DNA from: Archilochus colubris
Taxonomy: Eukaryota; Chordata; Aves; Apodiformes; Trochilidae
NCBI GenBank assembly: GCA_023079485.1
Contig: CM041083.1
Coordinates: 156,878,552-156,942,551, forward strand
Direction of reading: 5' to 3'
DNA: 64,000 nucleotides
How positions within the stretch are numbered: position 1 is the stretch's first letter; each line of letters opens with the position of its first letter. Position numbers and translations under genes: made by a program. The notes below the pieces were generated by a model that saw only the letters and a program-made list of their open reading frames with translations, was not told where the DNA came from and did no database searches. This document shows positions 13,420 to 25,700 of the stretch, piece after piece.

Positions 13420-14126
13420 TGCTTGGGGGTGTTGGTCGACACCTGGATTAATACGAGCCAGCAGTGTGCCCAAGTGGCCAAGAAGGCCAACAGCATCCTG
13501 GCTTGTATCAGGAATAGTGTGAGCAGCAGAAGAAGGGAAGTGATCCAGCCCCTGTACTCAGCACTGGTGAGACTGTGCCTCAAGCACTGTGTTCAGTTCT
13601 GGGCCCCTCACTGCAAGAAAGACCTTGAGTTGCTGGAGAAAGTTCAGAGAAGGGCAACCAAGCTGGTGAAGGGGCTGGAGAACAATCCCTATGAGAAGCT
13701 GAGGGAACTGTTTGGAGAAGAGGAGGCTGAGCTTACCTTATTGCTCTCTACAACCACCTGTAAGGAGGTACCCACAGGGAGGTGGGTGCTGGCTTCTTCT
13801 CTCAAGTGAATAATGATAGGACTAGAGGAAATGGCCTGAAGTTGAACCACAGGAGTTTTAGACTAAATACTAGGAGGAATTTCTTTACTGAGAGAATAAT
13901 TAGGTGTTGGAATGGGCTGCCCAGGGAGGTGGTGGAATCACCTTACCTGGAAGTATTTAAAAAACATGTAGATGAGACACTTCAGGACATGCTCTAGTGG
14001 GCATGACTATATAGATATATTTGGGGGTTTTTTTCATTTTATTTTTTTTTTTTTAAAGATATGTTGATGGCTGGACATGGTGATCTTAGAGGTATTTTCC
14101 AATCACAACAATTCTGTGAGTCTGTG
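13420..14126 (+). mobile_element. Younger CR1 LINE nested inside the older copy
   Basis: A better-preserved CR1 in the same orientation as its host. It begins with GGGGGTGTTGGTCGACACCTGG and continues through the frame at 13360-13809 ([18 protein letters not shown], then [13 protein letters not shown]) and 13782-13997 (NDRTRGNGLKL, RNFFTERIIRCWNGLPREVV). These are the RT C-terminal and CR1 tail-proximal blocks. A T-rich segment interrupts the 3' UTR near 14022-14055. The copy ends in AACAATTCTGTGAGTCTGTG. It is more similar to intact CR1 than its host, consistent with later insertion, and it is 5'-truncated and dead. Confidence 0.88.
14022..14056. repeat. T-rich low-complexity run inside a CR1 3' UTR
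   Basis: A GGGGGTTTTTTTC stretch is followed by about 14 T, between the GACATGCTCTAGTGGG and GGACATGGTGATCTTAGAGG parts of the CR1 tail. The CR1 copy at 45392-45612 has a GT/T-rich segment at the same relative position. Confidence 0.8.
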
Positions 14127-14275
14127 TTGAGAACCTGATTAGACATGGTTCTGGAAAACCTGCTCTCAGTGACCCTACTGAGGTGGGTGGAGGGGGAGAA
14201 GTAGCAGGGGGGTGTTGACTAGATGATCTCAATAGCTCCCTTCCAACCTCAATAACTCTATGACACTCTGTGACC
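14127..14275 (+). mobile_element. Old CR1 LINE, 3' part of the split copy
   Basis: Directly after the younger CR1 ends, the sequence resumes with TTGAGAACCTGATTAGACA, TTCTGGAAAACCTGCTCTCA, then GTTGACTAGATGATCTC and CCTTCCAACCTCAATAACTC. This is exactly the stretch that should follow the host break at 13419 (CCTTGGAGG then TATTCAAAACCTG in the family). It ends in weak octamers (ACTCTATGACACTCTGTG). The match across the gap is the main evidence for nesting. Confidence 0.85.
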
Positions 14276-15647
14276 TTGAAATGACCTGAAACCAGACAGG
14301 GAGTGAGCTAGCAGTTATCAGTGAGGACAATCAAGGGTTCAAAGAAGGTGTCAGTGCATGAGCTAGACTTCTTTTTCTTAGCAATGTAGATGAACCCACT
14401 TTACAAATATCCTTTCTCTGTATTCCAGAAAAGAGAGTCAGTGAGCTAACTGCCCACTGAGGTGCCTAAAGGCAGCAGCTCCGACAAGTTTAGACACCTG
14501 TGCCTTCAAACATGACATAACCTGAACTAATGCAATTAGAGCTGCCTAGAAAATTTTAGATTCCATGGGAAAACCATGCCACAGCACACAGAACATTAAG
14601 CCACATCTAGATGACAGATGGAGATTTGCCCTGTTTCCTGGTCATGCCATAGGACTTGCTGAATCTCAGGGAATGTTTGTCACTGCTTGGGCATGGTTCC
14701 CTTGCAAAAACTGACTGTGGGAGGGGTAACCTTCTTTGTCACTATAGCTGCCACTTTTCTTTCTACCATGAGGGTGGATAAAGCCTTGCCAGACACTGAT
14801 GTGTGCCACAGAAATGTCTGCTGACCACTCCACATTCAGAAACCAAGAGTCCATGACCAAGTCAACCTGTTAGTTCTCCCTTTTACTCCATTTATCCACC
14901 CATCTTCCATCTGGATTTCCCAATAAAAGATGATGGAGAACCCCTGTTAACCTGCCTATTTGGCAGACAACAAATGTGTGTGAAGTCCAAAGTCAGACAC
15001 ACCACAGGCTGCTTCTTGTCCCAGAGAGGATGTGGAAAAGGAACCAAAGTAACTTTTCTTGAAATCTCAGTGATAATTGCTAGTTATTGTTATTTCTCTG
15101 TTTTACTAGGGCTAGCAGCTGTGAGGGAGCAGGGTTGGAAACATGTAACACAGTGTGTTCATAATTTCCACTGATGATAGAACAGCTTGCAAATTATTTT
15201 CACTCGGGAGCAACTAATTCATTTAAAAAATTTTAAATGGTCCATATATTGTACTCTAAATTTTACTGATATGGTTGTGCACTACACCATTTAAACATGG
15301 GCTATTCTGTGAGTAAATCATGTTAGAGCTTTCATACTCATTGCATTTCTTAATGAGAACAGAATTAGAAGTTCCCAGGCCTCTTTCTGTGACCAAAGAT
15401 CAACAAATACTTATCTTTTTTTTCCAGAGCACAAAGTTTTCAGCACTCTTAGAAGAAAAACAAGACAAAAATATCTTAATGAAAAGATTAGGTAATGCTT
15501 GTTATTTTGCCATTCAAGCAAGGACTCACACTGGGAAGCTATTACACTGAGCAAGTTGAAAACACTTTTAAGAGGAGATGCAGTCTCTAAATGTATCCAT
15601 CCATGCTGTTTGGATGCAGAAAATTATTTAGATACTTCAAAGAGCAT

Positions 15648-15660
15648 GGGGGGGGGGGGG
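15648..15660. repeat. Homopolymer, 13 G
   Basis: A run of 13 G followed by an A-rich stretch. It resembles the G run at 1840. Confidence 0.9.
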
Positions 15661-18054
15661 AAATAAAAAATAAAAAGGTCAAAAAATTACAGCTCTTGTA
15701 ATTCTGAGGAAATTTTCTGGAAATAGGTATGCAACTAGGTTGGATGAAGCATACAATAGCACCAAGGAAGAAAATGGACTTAAACCTTGAAAATGTGCAG
15801 AAACATATTCATGAAGCATTCACTGAATTGAAATGCCTAACTCCATCTCCATTAGAGTTAATCAATGTTACTACTATTTTCTTTTTAGTTATCATAGCAC
15901 AGGACAGCAAATGCTCTATGTATTTTAGAGACTACCACAACTAGGCAGTTACTAACCAGTGTTATTTTGTCTAAACCTGAGCCAAAAATAAACAAATGTG
16001 CTGAAAAATTCCATGTTGGAGTTGCTAGTATGTGGACTTGAGTAACAAGTGTACTAACCAATCTGTAACAGGAGAAACCATGAGTATGTATATTTTTAAA
16101 ACCATAGGAATGTTTTGAATTCAGCCTGACTGGACTATATCATAAATATGCTCCAAAAGGATGTTCTTCAAGTTATTTATGAATTCATGGTGTTAATGAC
16201 TTAGCCAAGCAGGTGAGATGCTATATTTCAGGAGATAAAAAAAGAAATATTTAGTTCATGAAATATTGTGTTCTTTTTTTCCAACTGTAAGCATTTCTAA
16301 TTTCTGCTTTTTGAGAATTACATTTGTTAGGTTACATTTGAGTGGGAAGAACGAAAAACAAAAGCTGAGTTAAAACAAGACAAAAAGTCTTGATAATCTG
16401 GAATACATATTTTAATATTAAAATATTATTTCTCAAATTTTTGATATGGAAACTATGCTTTGCACCGACTAACCAAAAAAACACAAAGAGGAAAAACAGA
16501 GACTTCACTGCTCAGTTTGAATAATAAGATTATAATACATCCTTGTGTGAGCAGTAAATGTGTTGAATGGGGAATTCGGGAGACTCAATTCTTTTTCTTT
16601 GCATGAAATAAACATCTGAGATGTGGGTTTATCTTTCTCAATTTAATTCTTTTTCAGACAGTGTATCAAGACCCAATACAGTGAAAAAGTGCCTGGTACA
16701 CAGTAATTAGAGAATCAGCCTTTTCTCACTGGTTAAGTTATAAAGAATTTTACAAACTAAATGTATTTCCCAGGCAGAGTTTTCTATTTTTCTCCTCACA
16801 CCTCAGAGATCTGAGTCAAAGCACTTAAGGTTGAGGAAGGGGCTCAAAGTACTGCTTCAGTAGCCTAGAAGGTATTTTTTCAGCTTCTTCTGAGATATAT
16901 TAAATAAGTAAAGCATTGGAGGAATGCAAAGTGTTGTGACAAAAAATAATTATGTATATGGTATATTCTCTATTTTTAAATTTTTGTAAAAGAAAAAATG
17001 TTGTTGATTCTGGAAAACAAAGAGGTTTGCAAAGCCATTAATGATCAAATTAATGTATATAGGGCAAATGGTTATTAGTACAGGCTCAGAAACCACGTTC
17101 AGCAACAGCTCAGTTTCTTACACAAGAAGAACATGAGGGAAGCAGCCACTTTGTACTTGGGGTGTAGCTGCAGATTTATGAACAGATCAAACAAAACATA
17201 AAACCTATTTCAGAAGGTTATGGAACTTGACCAAGAACATTTTAATTTAGCTGTGTTTGTTTTAGAAGAGAAAGCATATGTCCTGACTCAAGATGGAAGT
17301 TGAAGAGAATAAAATCCAATTTTTTTCTCAGCATGTGGTCACCCAACTTTCTCGGAGCAGTTTCCATCAAGAAAATCTTGATAACTCTCCAAGAAATTCA
17401 TTCACTCTATGTTTAACTTCTGAACAAGATGATGGGGTGATGGGCACTGGAGGGATGGATGGATCACCACCTGACAGCCAATCTCACTGTATAGGATGAC
17501 AAGGTTTGCCCCCAAATCGTGTCATGACATGTGGCACTAAAATCAGTGTCAGGTAATGAATCTTGGGAAAAGAGAGAAGCTGTAGGGTCACAGAGCCACC
17601 AAGGACTGAGTGACATATGGCAAGGGGCGGCAGAGGAGCTAACAGAGTCCTGAGGGAACTTAGTCTTCCTTAATCCTCATCCCAAATATAGCAGCATTAG
17701 AAACAGTGGCTATTAAGTTGGGTTAAAAGGACCTTTGGTACCATCGACCATTTTTTTTTTTAATCTGCTATTTACCAGCATATTCACTTGATTACTTCCA
17801 TTTTAGGGTCTTTGCCCCTCTGTGCACACCTCCTCTCTTCCCAAACTTTTCACTATGACCTGTAACACATTCAAAATGCAGTCACAGATGTCCCAAAGGA
17901 TATGTTAAATAAGCTTATCCAAGCTTCCCAATGAGCCAATGTAATCAGGTATTATTTTTTTGTACAAAGACCTGCAGATCTGAATTAACGTTGTATTTTA
18001 CTTCTCTGTCCTGCAGTCCCACCAGCAGGACAAGAAATACATGGATTATGGGCT

Positions 18055-18066
18055 AAAAAAAAAAAA
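18055..18066. repeat. Homopolymer, 12 A
   Basis: A simple A run with no recognised element upstream. Confidence 0.85.
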
Positions 18067-18213
18067 GGCATTTTATATGTCTGAATTGTGCAGTGAATGC
18101 ACTGTTTCCTTGACATGTAAAGTCGTTGACAAGGAATACTGAGACTGAATTTGACAAAGCTGAATCCTGCTTTATAATCTGTAATTATTTCCCTTTTGTC
18201 CTCTCTGCTGTAG

Positions 18214-18329
18214 AATTAGTGGCTCGAGTCAGTTCTGAAGATGTCATTTATCATTTTGAGCATTGCTATGGGATCCAGCCCTACATGATGTGTGCCAAAA
18301 TCTATTCTCTAATTTTCTTTATGTGTTGA
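18214..18329 (+). other. Weak terminal-exon-like segment
   Basis: A long pyrimidine tract (about 18188-18210, CCCTTTTGTCCTCTCTGCTG) ends in TAG at 18211-18213, a good splice-acceptor context. One phase is then open for 38 codons from GAATTAG to a TGA at 18327-18329, giving residues such as VARVSSEDVIYHFEHCYG. An AATAAA lies at 18469-18474 with T/G-rich sequence after it. Together these resemble a last exon with a short 3' UTR. I do not recognise the protein, and an open frame of this length is common by chance, so this is only a candidate for a coding or lncRNA exon. Confidence 0.17.
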
Positions 18330-19712
18330 TTCTCTTGGATCAAAGAAGCTTCAGCCCTATTCACATTTCAGTGTTCATGCAACATAGAAATATTTGGGTT
18401 TAGGCCTCAGTGGTGTAACGTGATGGACATTTGGTGTTTGATAAAGAGTTCCACTGTCTACCCTGGAAAATAAAAATGAAATGCACAATTTTCTGAAGAA
18501 ACTGCTTGTCTGCTTGTTTTTTCCCATGAGGAGGTAAACCAGATTAATCTACTTGCTGTTTTATGGTGGGAATGGAAAGACTGGTTTCTACAGTTCCTTT
18601 ATAATTTTTGTGGGTTTGTGAATGTGTTGCCATTTGAGGCTTTTATTCTTTTAACCTACAAAGAGATACACCACACATTTATTTGTGACTGGCTTGTTTG
18701 GTTTAGGATAAGAACACAAGGAAAATAATTTTCTTAAGATTGTATTGGCTACAGTACATTCGGTGTAGTTGTGTTGTGGTTTAGGAGTTTTTAAACTTTG
18801 AATTTTGTTTATTCCCCTTTCTTGTGAATGAAACTTAGAACAGTGGTTTTCCAAAATTTGTGTTCAAGTAATCATTTTCATATCTTGCAGAGACAGGCTA
18901 ACACAGTAAAAAAATCCTGCAAGTGTTCTTTCTGTGATGTTTTCTCTACTCAAAGATCTACTGCTATAAAACTTCAGGAAAACAGTTTCTATAAAAATTC
19001 AGCAAAACTGTAGGAACAAGGCTGTCCTAGATCATACTGAAGGTCCTTGATTTCCAGTCTTCTCTGTCCTATTGAAAATAGGAATAAAGCATAACATTTC
19101 CATTAATTTTTTAAAACACATATTTTTATCAGTTATCTGTGTGCCTTACTGACTGCCAGTTTAGCCATCATTGATACTCTGCTGTGCCATGATTTGCTCT
19201 GTCATGGTCTGTCTACAGCCATAAAAAGCTGACAGACACTGCTAACAACTCAGTGAGAAAGGTCTTTGCATACATTTTGTCCTGTTGTTTTGAAAATCTT
19301 TCCCTCTAACAATATGCTTCAGGAGAGAATTTTAATACATATGATTGAATAATAGTTAGAAACTGATTGCTTCAAAGAAGTATTTCTGCCAGTCATCAAA
19401 TTAATCACAAATAACCTTCCATATTGTTGTGCCACATTTTGATAACTAAAAAATTTTGAGCCAGAAAGTGATTACAAAATGTTTTTTTGTCCTTTGTGTC
19501 CACATGCAATGAAGTGAAGCAGGAATGGATTTCTACAGCCTTATCAGATGCAACCCTGAACTAATCTTCTTCCTCCCAGGGCTCATCCTTGCAAAGCTGA
19601 GTTGTGCACAACCAGGCATGTAGTGTAAAAGAGGGGATCAGACTATCACCTTCTTTTTCCTTCCCTCAATGACCATGCCACACTATATATATGTTGACTG
19701 TAGTTGTTTAAC

Positions 19713-19728
19713 TTTTTTTTTTTTTTTT
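19713..19728. repeat. Homopolymer, 16 T
   Basis: A T run followed by AAATGAAAG. It may be the reverse of a retroposed A tail, but no element is visible on its left that would support this. Confidence 0.85.
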
Positions 19729-20324
19729 AAATGAAAGAGTGATGTTCTACAGCCTATACTTAGTACAGAGTTGATATAATAGACCAATGATGAAAATGGT
19801 GAGCAGAAAAATAGGATGGGGGAGCTCAGTATGGTTCCTGCCATCTGGTAACCCCTTATCAAAGGCAGCAGGTAAGAAACAGCAGAGATAATTGTGAACT
19901 TTCCATATCCCATGGAATTGGGTGGATGTTTACTTCCAGTTACCTGGTAGCTCCATATCAGAAATTTCTCAATATGTGTCTTGAAGAGAACACACCTTTT
20001 TATGATGTCTTTTTCACCTCAGTTTGGATTTATGTAAGGTCTCCATGGAGCCTGAGAAGCAAACAGATGTGAACAGTTTTGACCAACAGGTGAGCTAAAC
20101 AAAGATGCCAAAGAAGACAATGTTCCTTCTTGAACAAATATACACACATCAAGCATCAGAGGAGAGAGAGCAGAGCAGCAAAAATTTTGGTGGAAAAGTA
20201 GCAGCCAGTTAAAGTTAAAACGGAATAAACAAAAGGAAAGAACATGACTGAGAATGAAAAAAGTGAAGGGTCATTTTTTAATTTAGGAGCTTTCTTCAAT
20301 ACAATTTCTGTGTAGCTTGATATG

Positions 20325-20348
20325 AAAAAAAAAAAAAAAAAAAAAAAA
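20325..20348. repeat. Homopolymer, 24 A, then (GA)n
   Basis: The longest A run in the window, followed by GAGAGAGA. It is flanked by unique DNA. Confidence 0.9.
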
Positions 20349-21334
20349 GAGAGAGATAAATTGAAGGGTAAAGACCTACTATTATGACCCCTGCTCTCAA
20401 GGCAGCTTTTCTTGTTTATCCACTGATAATTTACTACAAAGAGGATGTATGCTATAGTTACCTGGGTCCAGCTAGGCTCCATTAAGGGCTCTAAAGGCTC
20501 CACATGCTCTTCAGATGACAGAAAGATGCTAAAAAGCATTTATCTTCTGTTGTCAGTGTGCTAACCCCCAGCATCTCCCTTCTTCTTTCAGCATGCTAGA
20601 CACTCAGCTAATCAGCAGCACATGGGCAGTGTCATTATGTCAAAGGAAAGTAATCACTGGTTTGATGAAATCTCATTTTTCTTTTTTTTTCTTTTTTCGA
20701 AGGGCTCGGGCAGTATTTGAGCATCTGTCCTCCTCAGCTTGAATCCCAAACTGCTTTAGATGACAGACAGACACCCATTTCCTAGCAACAGCAATCTGGG
20801 CATTTGCAGGTGAATAAAACCAAGAACCAAAGGAGCTTTCAACTAGGTAGTGAGGTTTAGAAGCTAAGTGAATTTAGGTTTCTATAGGATTAAGCAAGAC
20901 TGGAAATCGATTGCCTTTTAGGAACATAAGTCCCAGTAGAAGCAGGATTTTTCAGACTGGGTCCCCTTCAATACTTTTACCATTTGATACTTTAAACAAA
21001 GTGGTTCAAACACCTGTAGGTGCAGCCTGATCTAATTGTCCTCCCACCTTCTGTGTCTCCTTAGCAGATATTATTAAGCAGACTTTGAGCTTAGAAACAG
21101 CAATGAAAATGCCGAAATAAATTTATGCAGCTATATTTAAACACAAAAGTTTGACAGTTTGGGCCTGTAAGACTCAGAATGTAGCCACTTTAAGTGTATT
21201 TCTTTTCCCTTAATTGTGAACCAGCAATCATTTCAAAGTCCCATTTTGAATGGAGCCACTGTGAATTCCTTCAGAACCAGACAACAGCATTCACCTCATT
21301 TGACACATTTTAGTGCTGTTGCAATAGCTGATAA

Positions 21335-21830
21335 CACACGGGAGAGGGAGGGAGGGGATGAGAGGGAGAAAGACATGCCAGAAAACGAGCAGCAAGTGCT
21401 TGCACAAACCTTTCTTTCAAGCTCAAGTATGTAAAGTGAGATAAATGGTCAAAACTGCAGACATACTGTACGCAGCAGGAGCCAAAAGCTGCTGCTCCCT
21501 GGATTGGCAGCTCCAGAAGCCATCAGCACCGGATCCTCTTAGCAATTACCAGCTCGGAAATGTCCTCCCATTGCTTGTGACAGACGTGAACCATCTGCGG
21601 CGGCTCAACAGCGGAGGGAAGAGAGGGAGGAAGAGCCAGACGGCAGGACACAAACAGCACCAAACAGTGGGACCAGCTGCAGCCTGCGGGTCACACTTCC
21701 ATGTCAACAAAAAAATGTTATTTAATATTTGCCAAACACTGAAGTAATTCATCACAAGGTATAAGTGGATCTATAATGTCTGAGATCACCCGTTGAAGAT
21801 TAACTGGACATATCGCCTTTCCAGTGCCGG
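21335..21830. promoter_or_regulatory. CpG-enriched patch, candidate regulatory element
   Basis: About fourteen CpG dinucleotides fall within roughly 490 bases, clustered most tightly at 21550-21690 (for example CTGCGGCGGCTC at 21596 and GACGGCAGG near 21640). The surrounding several kilobases are strongly CpG-poor. The patch is not a CR1 or LTR. A frame of 100 codons (21445-21747 plus) spans it but matches no family I know. It could be an unmethylated promoter or enhancer, or the first exon of a transcript; the sequence alone does not decide. Confidence 0.3.
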
Positions 21831-22415
21831 GGACTTAAATGGGAAACAAAATAGCCTGACTTGGTAGGCAGGGCACTTTTTCTCTGCAGCAGCAGGGTTC
21901 CCATGCTGGTCAGCCTCAGCCATGGAGTTTAGGAAACCCTGATGCCAAAATAATTGTATGCCTGAAGGGCAGTGCTAAAACAGGACAGTGCCAACCTGTC
22001 AGAATTCAGCTGATGCGAGAGTCTGATCGAAGGCAGCTGTCTTCATCTGATCTAGAACCTGTGTAGGACAAAATTACTGTGAATCACAAACTGAGAGTGA
22101 AAGACCTTGATTAGTGTTTAAACATCCACTGGCAATGAATGATTTGCTGCTGGAGGGTGCCACTAGCAATATCTTCTTTCCCCTCTGGATGTTCTTCAAA
22201 TGGATATTGGGCCTCTTGCTTGCAAGAAGTGGCATTTCCAGAGGTGTAGAGCCACAGCAAGCTGCCTACACTTACATGCTGTACTTGTTTCTTACCACTT
22301 CCAAGTTTTTAAAAAAGAACAAAGATAAACTTTTGAAGTATACAGTAAGGAGAGAATTTCCACAAAAACTTTATAGAGAGAAGAAATGATGCTTCACAAC
22401 CCAAAGTAGAGACTG

Positions 22416-22431
22416 AAAAAAAAAAAAAAAA
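22416..22431. repeat. Homopolymer, 16 A
   Basis: An A run in unique DNA, with no recognised element attached. Confidence 0.85.
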
Positions 22432-22691
22432 GGCTGTAAATGGCTTGTAATTTTTGGTTTATTACTTTTTAACACACGTATCTCAATCTATAGATATTTC
22501 ATTTGTGTCTAAAAAGCTAACAAAAATTAATTCAAACCTAAGAGTCATCCAGCAATGTAATGACTGACGTTTCTGTTCCCTAACCCTCTGACTTTCTGCA
22601 TCCCAGTTGGACTCCTGTGCTGTTAGACATTTCCTCAGGTAGAGTGCAGTGCTCAGGCAACGGCTGTGGAGCAAGACTGTTCTGGCAGGGT

Positions 22692-22735
22692 CTGCAATAC
22701 TGTCCCTTGCATTGTCCCTACTGCAATACTGTCCC
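22692..22735. repeat. Short direct repeat, 15 bp twice
   Basis: The word CTGCAATACTGTCCC occurs at 22692-22706 and again at 22721-22735, a 29-base period. This is a small local duplication with no known role. Confidence 0.75.
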
Positions 22736-25700
22736 ATTTCCTGCTGCAGGCATGAAGAAGCAGTAAGGTAGTGAGCCATGTACATTCCCATCATTATTAT
22801 GCTATACCTAACCCATAAAGTGCTTCTACAATACAGTATTGCATGGGATCTCCTCAATAAATGCTTCAGGATCCACCCAGGATTGGTATGCAAAAGCTCT
22901 AAGGATGTCCCTAAAGAAATTATTAATTAGAAGAGTTTTTAAATAACACAATCAAGTGTTTAAAATAATAAAACACAGCCAAGTCACCGTGATAAGAAAG
23001 TACAACACACAGAGTACTCCTTGCCACAACACTCTCCTTGGCACTGTGCAGCACTCATTACATGGGCTTTCCAGAGAAGCTTTGTGCACATCGTAAGGGG
23101 CAGAATTCCAGCCTTCTTCTTTTCTTTTTTGGTGGGTGTCCTCGAGACACATGTTTGCTGTTGCAGCTACATGAAACTCAAGATTGTGCACACTCTCATT
23201 TGTCTGTTGAGTGTCCAAGTGTTTTCCAGAGACCCAGCTCTCATTCAAGACTGGACTCTAAGTGCAAAGGTGCAATCCAAAGGTGCAAGAATTTCAGAGG
23301 TTAATACTTCCCAAAGCAGTGAATTCCACAGGTCAAATTATGGTGCAAAATTAATAAATGATACTACAGTCAGTGTGGATCCCAAGCCCCTGTTTTATAC
23401 TATCATTCCCCTTCTGTCATTCTCCCATGCCACAGTCAACTGCATTTTTCCTTGAAGCACTAAAGATTCATGACCCCATGGTTCTTCATAGGAACATGAT
23501 TAAATGAAGAATTCATATACTGCAGTACCAGTTCTCCCATCAAATTGCAGGGGTGGTTCCTGTGCCTTACTGCAGGTGTCTAGCATAGGGAGTCAAGCAA
23601 ATTCAGAAGACAGAAAGAAGGAAGAAAAGGAAAAAATTCAACATTTAACCCTTCTGGTCCCTGGCCATAAAACATACCTTTTTTCCTCAATGTTCCTTCA
23701 ATAAGTTTTTAAATTATCTATTTTTACTGAGTGTTGGCAGTTTCAAAATCTAGTACATCTTTTTTATCTGTCTCCATCCAGTCAGCACTGCTGGAAAATG
23801 ACTGCCAGAAATATTTGGTTAGAACAAAGAGGGAGAAGAGCACCCCTGTACTAGGTTTCTTTTTCATTGTTTTTTGATGATTTTTGAGAGCTTTCCAAGA
23901 TCAGTACCAAGGCTTGTCAATACACATTTATTTGAAACTGAAACCCTAACAAGCCAGAATTGATGGAAATACACACAGTAAAACTTCATATTTTCTTCTG
24001 AAAAAATCCCATCTTTCAACAGTTTTTCGAAGAGTTAGTTTTGCACTGGAGTAAAGGAGAAATGTAGAGGAACATTCTCTGGTATTGTTGCTAAACAAAA
24101 ATCTTAACTAGCAATATGATTAATTTTTATTCATTTTCGTGTAAAACTGTAGAACCATGGCTTTTTTTTCTTCTTAGAAGCAGTCAGTGTTGTCCAGCAT
24201 CTCTGTTCTACCCATTATGCATACCAATTAAAATGGTTTCAGAGTAACGTAGTTGCCTGGTTGTATTTAGCAGAATCCAGTTTGATCACAGCACAGATTC
24301 TACTTTAGAATTCAAATATATTAGTCAATAAGTGAAGGGATGAAAGAATAAGCCTGAGAAGGCACTTTCTAGTGATGTCATCAGGACAAGGACTCATCTC
24401 ATTGTGATCCCAACAAGAGAAACCACTTGGGAGAGAGAAAGCTCCCTGCAAGCGTTTGCTATAGCTAAAAATTTGAGCACAACAGACAGGAGCAGAGCAG
24501 GACTTTGTCCTGACTGGAGGGGATGTGAACTTCTAATCATTAATAAAAAGAGGATGACTGACAACTGGTGAAATCTATTTCCTCTGTCACAGCTGGTGGA
24601 GTCACAATTAGCAAAGCTTATGGCAATTACAGGATGTAAATCTCTTCCTTTCTAGGTTTTGTGGGTTTATTTAGATATTACTTTACCTTACTCTTTTACT
24701 CCAGCACTTTTCAGGCTGAAAATGACTTTTCAAGGCTGTGTGCTGAGGTCTCTGTCAGGAAAGCTGATCTGTGCAGTCAAACCAGAAAGTCTGTGCATAG
24801 GCAAGGGGCTGTGCTGGGGATTGGGGTCCCTGGGATGAGGATGCTCGGGCTCCCGAGGCCACAGGGGATGTTGGAGGAAGGCAGCTGCTGCCCAGGAAAG
24901 TGAATGCCAGCTGAAAGAAGGGATTAACTTCTGAATTCACAAAGGCCGGGGGGAGATTTTAATTGACAAACAAAATAGAAAAAGGATTGATTTTAACACC
25001 CCTGACTTCTTACACGTCAGCACAGAACTGCTCAAACTCAGCAGAAGCTCTGAAAGAGATAAGAAAGTCTGTTCAGGGGAAGCCTGTTACAAGATTCAGG
25101 ACTGTCATTCCTGTCCAATGTTCCCCACACACAAAAATCCCCAAGCTGGTATAGATTTGTCTTTTTGAGAGAGACAATAAAGAGGATAAAGAGGTAATGT
25201 GCCATTCTGATTAATACCTGTATTTCAACACTTTGAAAGAATATGTAACACTGTTTGTACTGTTTACATTGTCAGTGTGTACTTGAAGCACCCAAATTGC
25301 CTCAGAGGCATCCTGTGCTGTGCACACATCCCATGGATGTCAGTGCCCCAGCACCACCCCCACCCTGTGAAGGAGTTTCTGTCTAAATAAGCACAACAGG
25401 CAAAAGATGTGAAGAGAAATTGCAAATAAAGAGTTGAAATGTTCTAGTTTGCAGCAAGGCAGCAGAAGACATGCTGCTGTGAACTCCCCACAGACAGACC
25501 TTTTCACAGCTCCATCAAGAGTTTTCCCAAATCTGATCCCATTATTGAAGCTGGGAAGCTAGGTCTTTGCCTCACAACTAAACAAGCCTCTTTCCTGCCT
25601 TTCAAGAGATGGACTGGAAGCACTGTGACTCCTATGCAATAACACAGTATTTAATGCTCAGTTCTGGATTATGGGAAGTGGAGGTGAGCAGGAGGAAAAG

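Noticed and set aside
20156..20539. 127-codon minus frame with a long poly-F stretch
   Set aside because: The poly-F comes from the 24-A run, so the frame is a by-product of low complexity.
22483..22893. 136-codon minus frame
   Set aside because: Contains a local 15-bp duplication and no recognised motif, with no splice context.
23021..23455. 144-codon plus frame overlapped by other frames on both strands
   Set aside because: Open in three phases over the same DNA, which suggests low stop density rather than coding.
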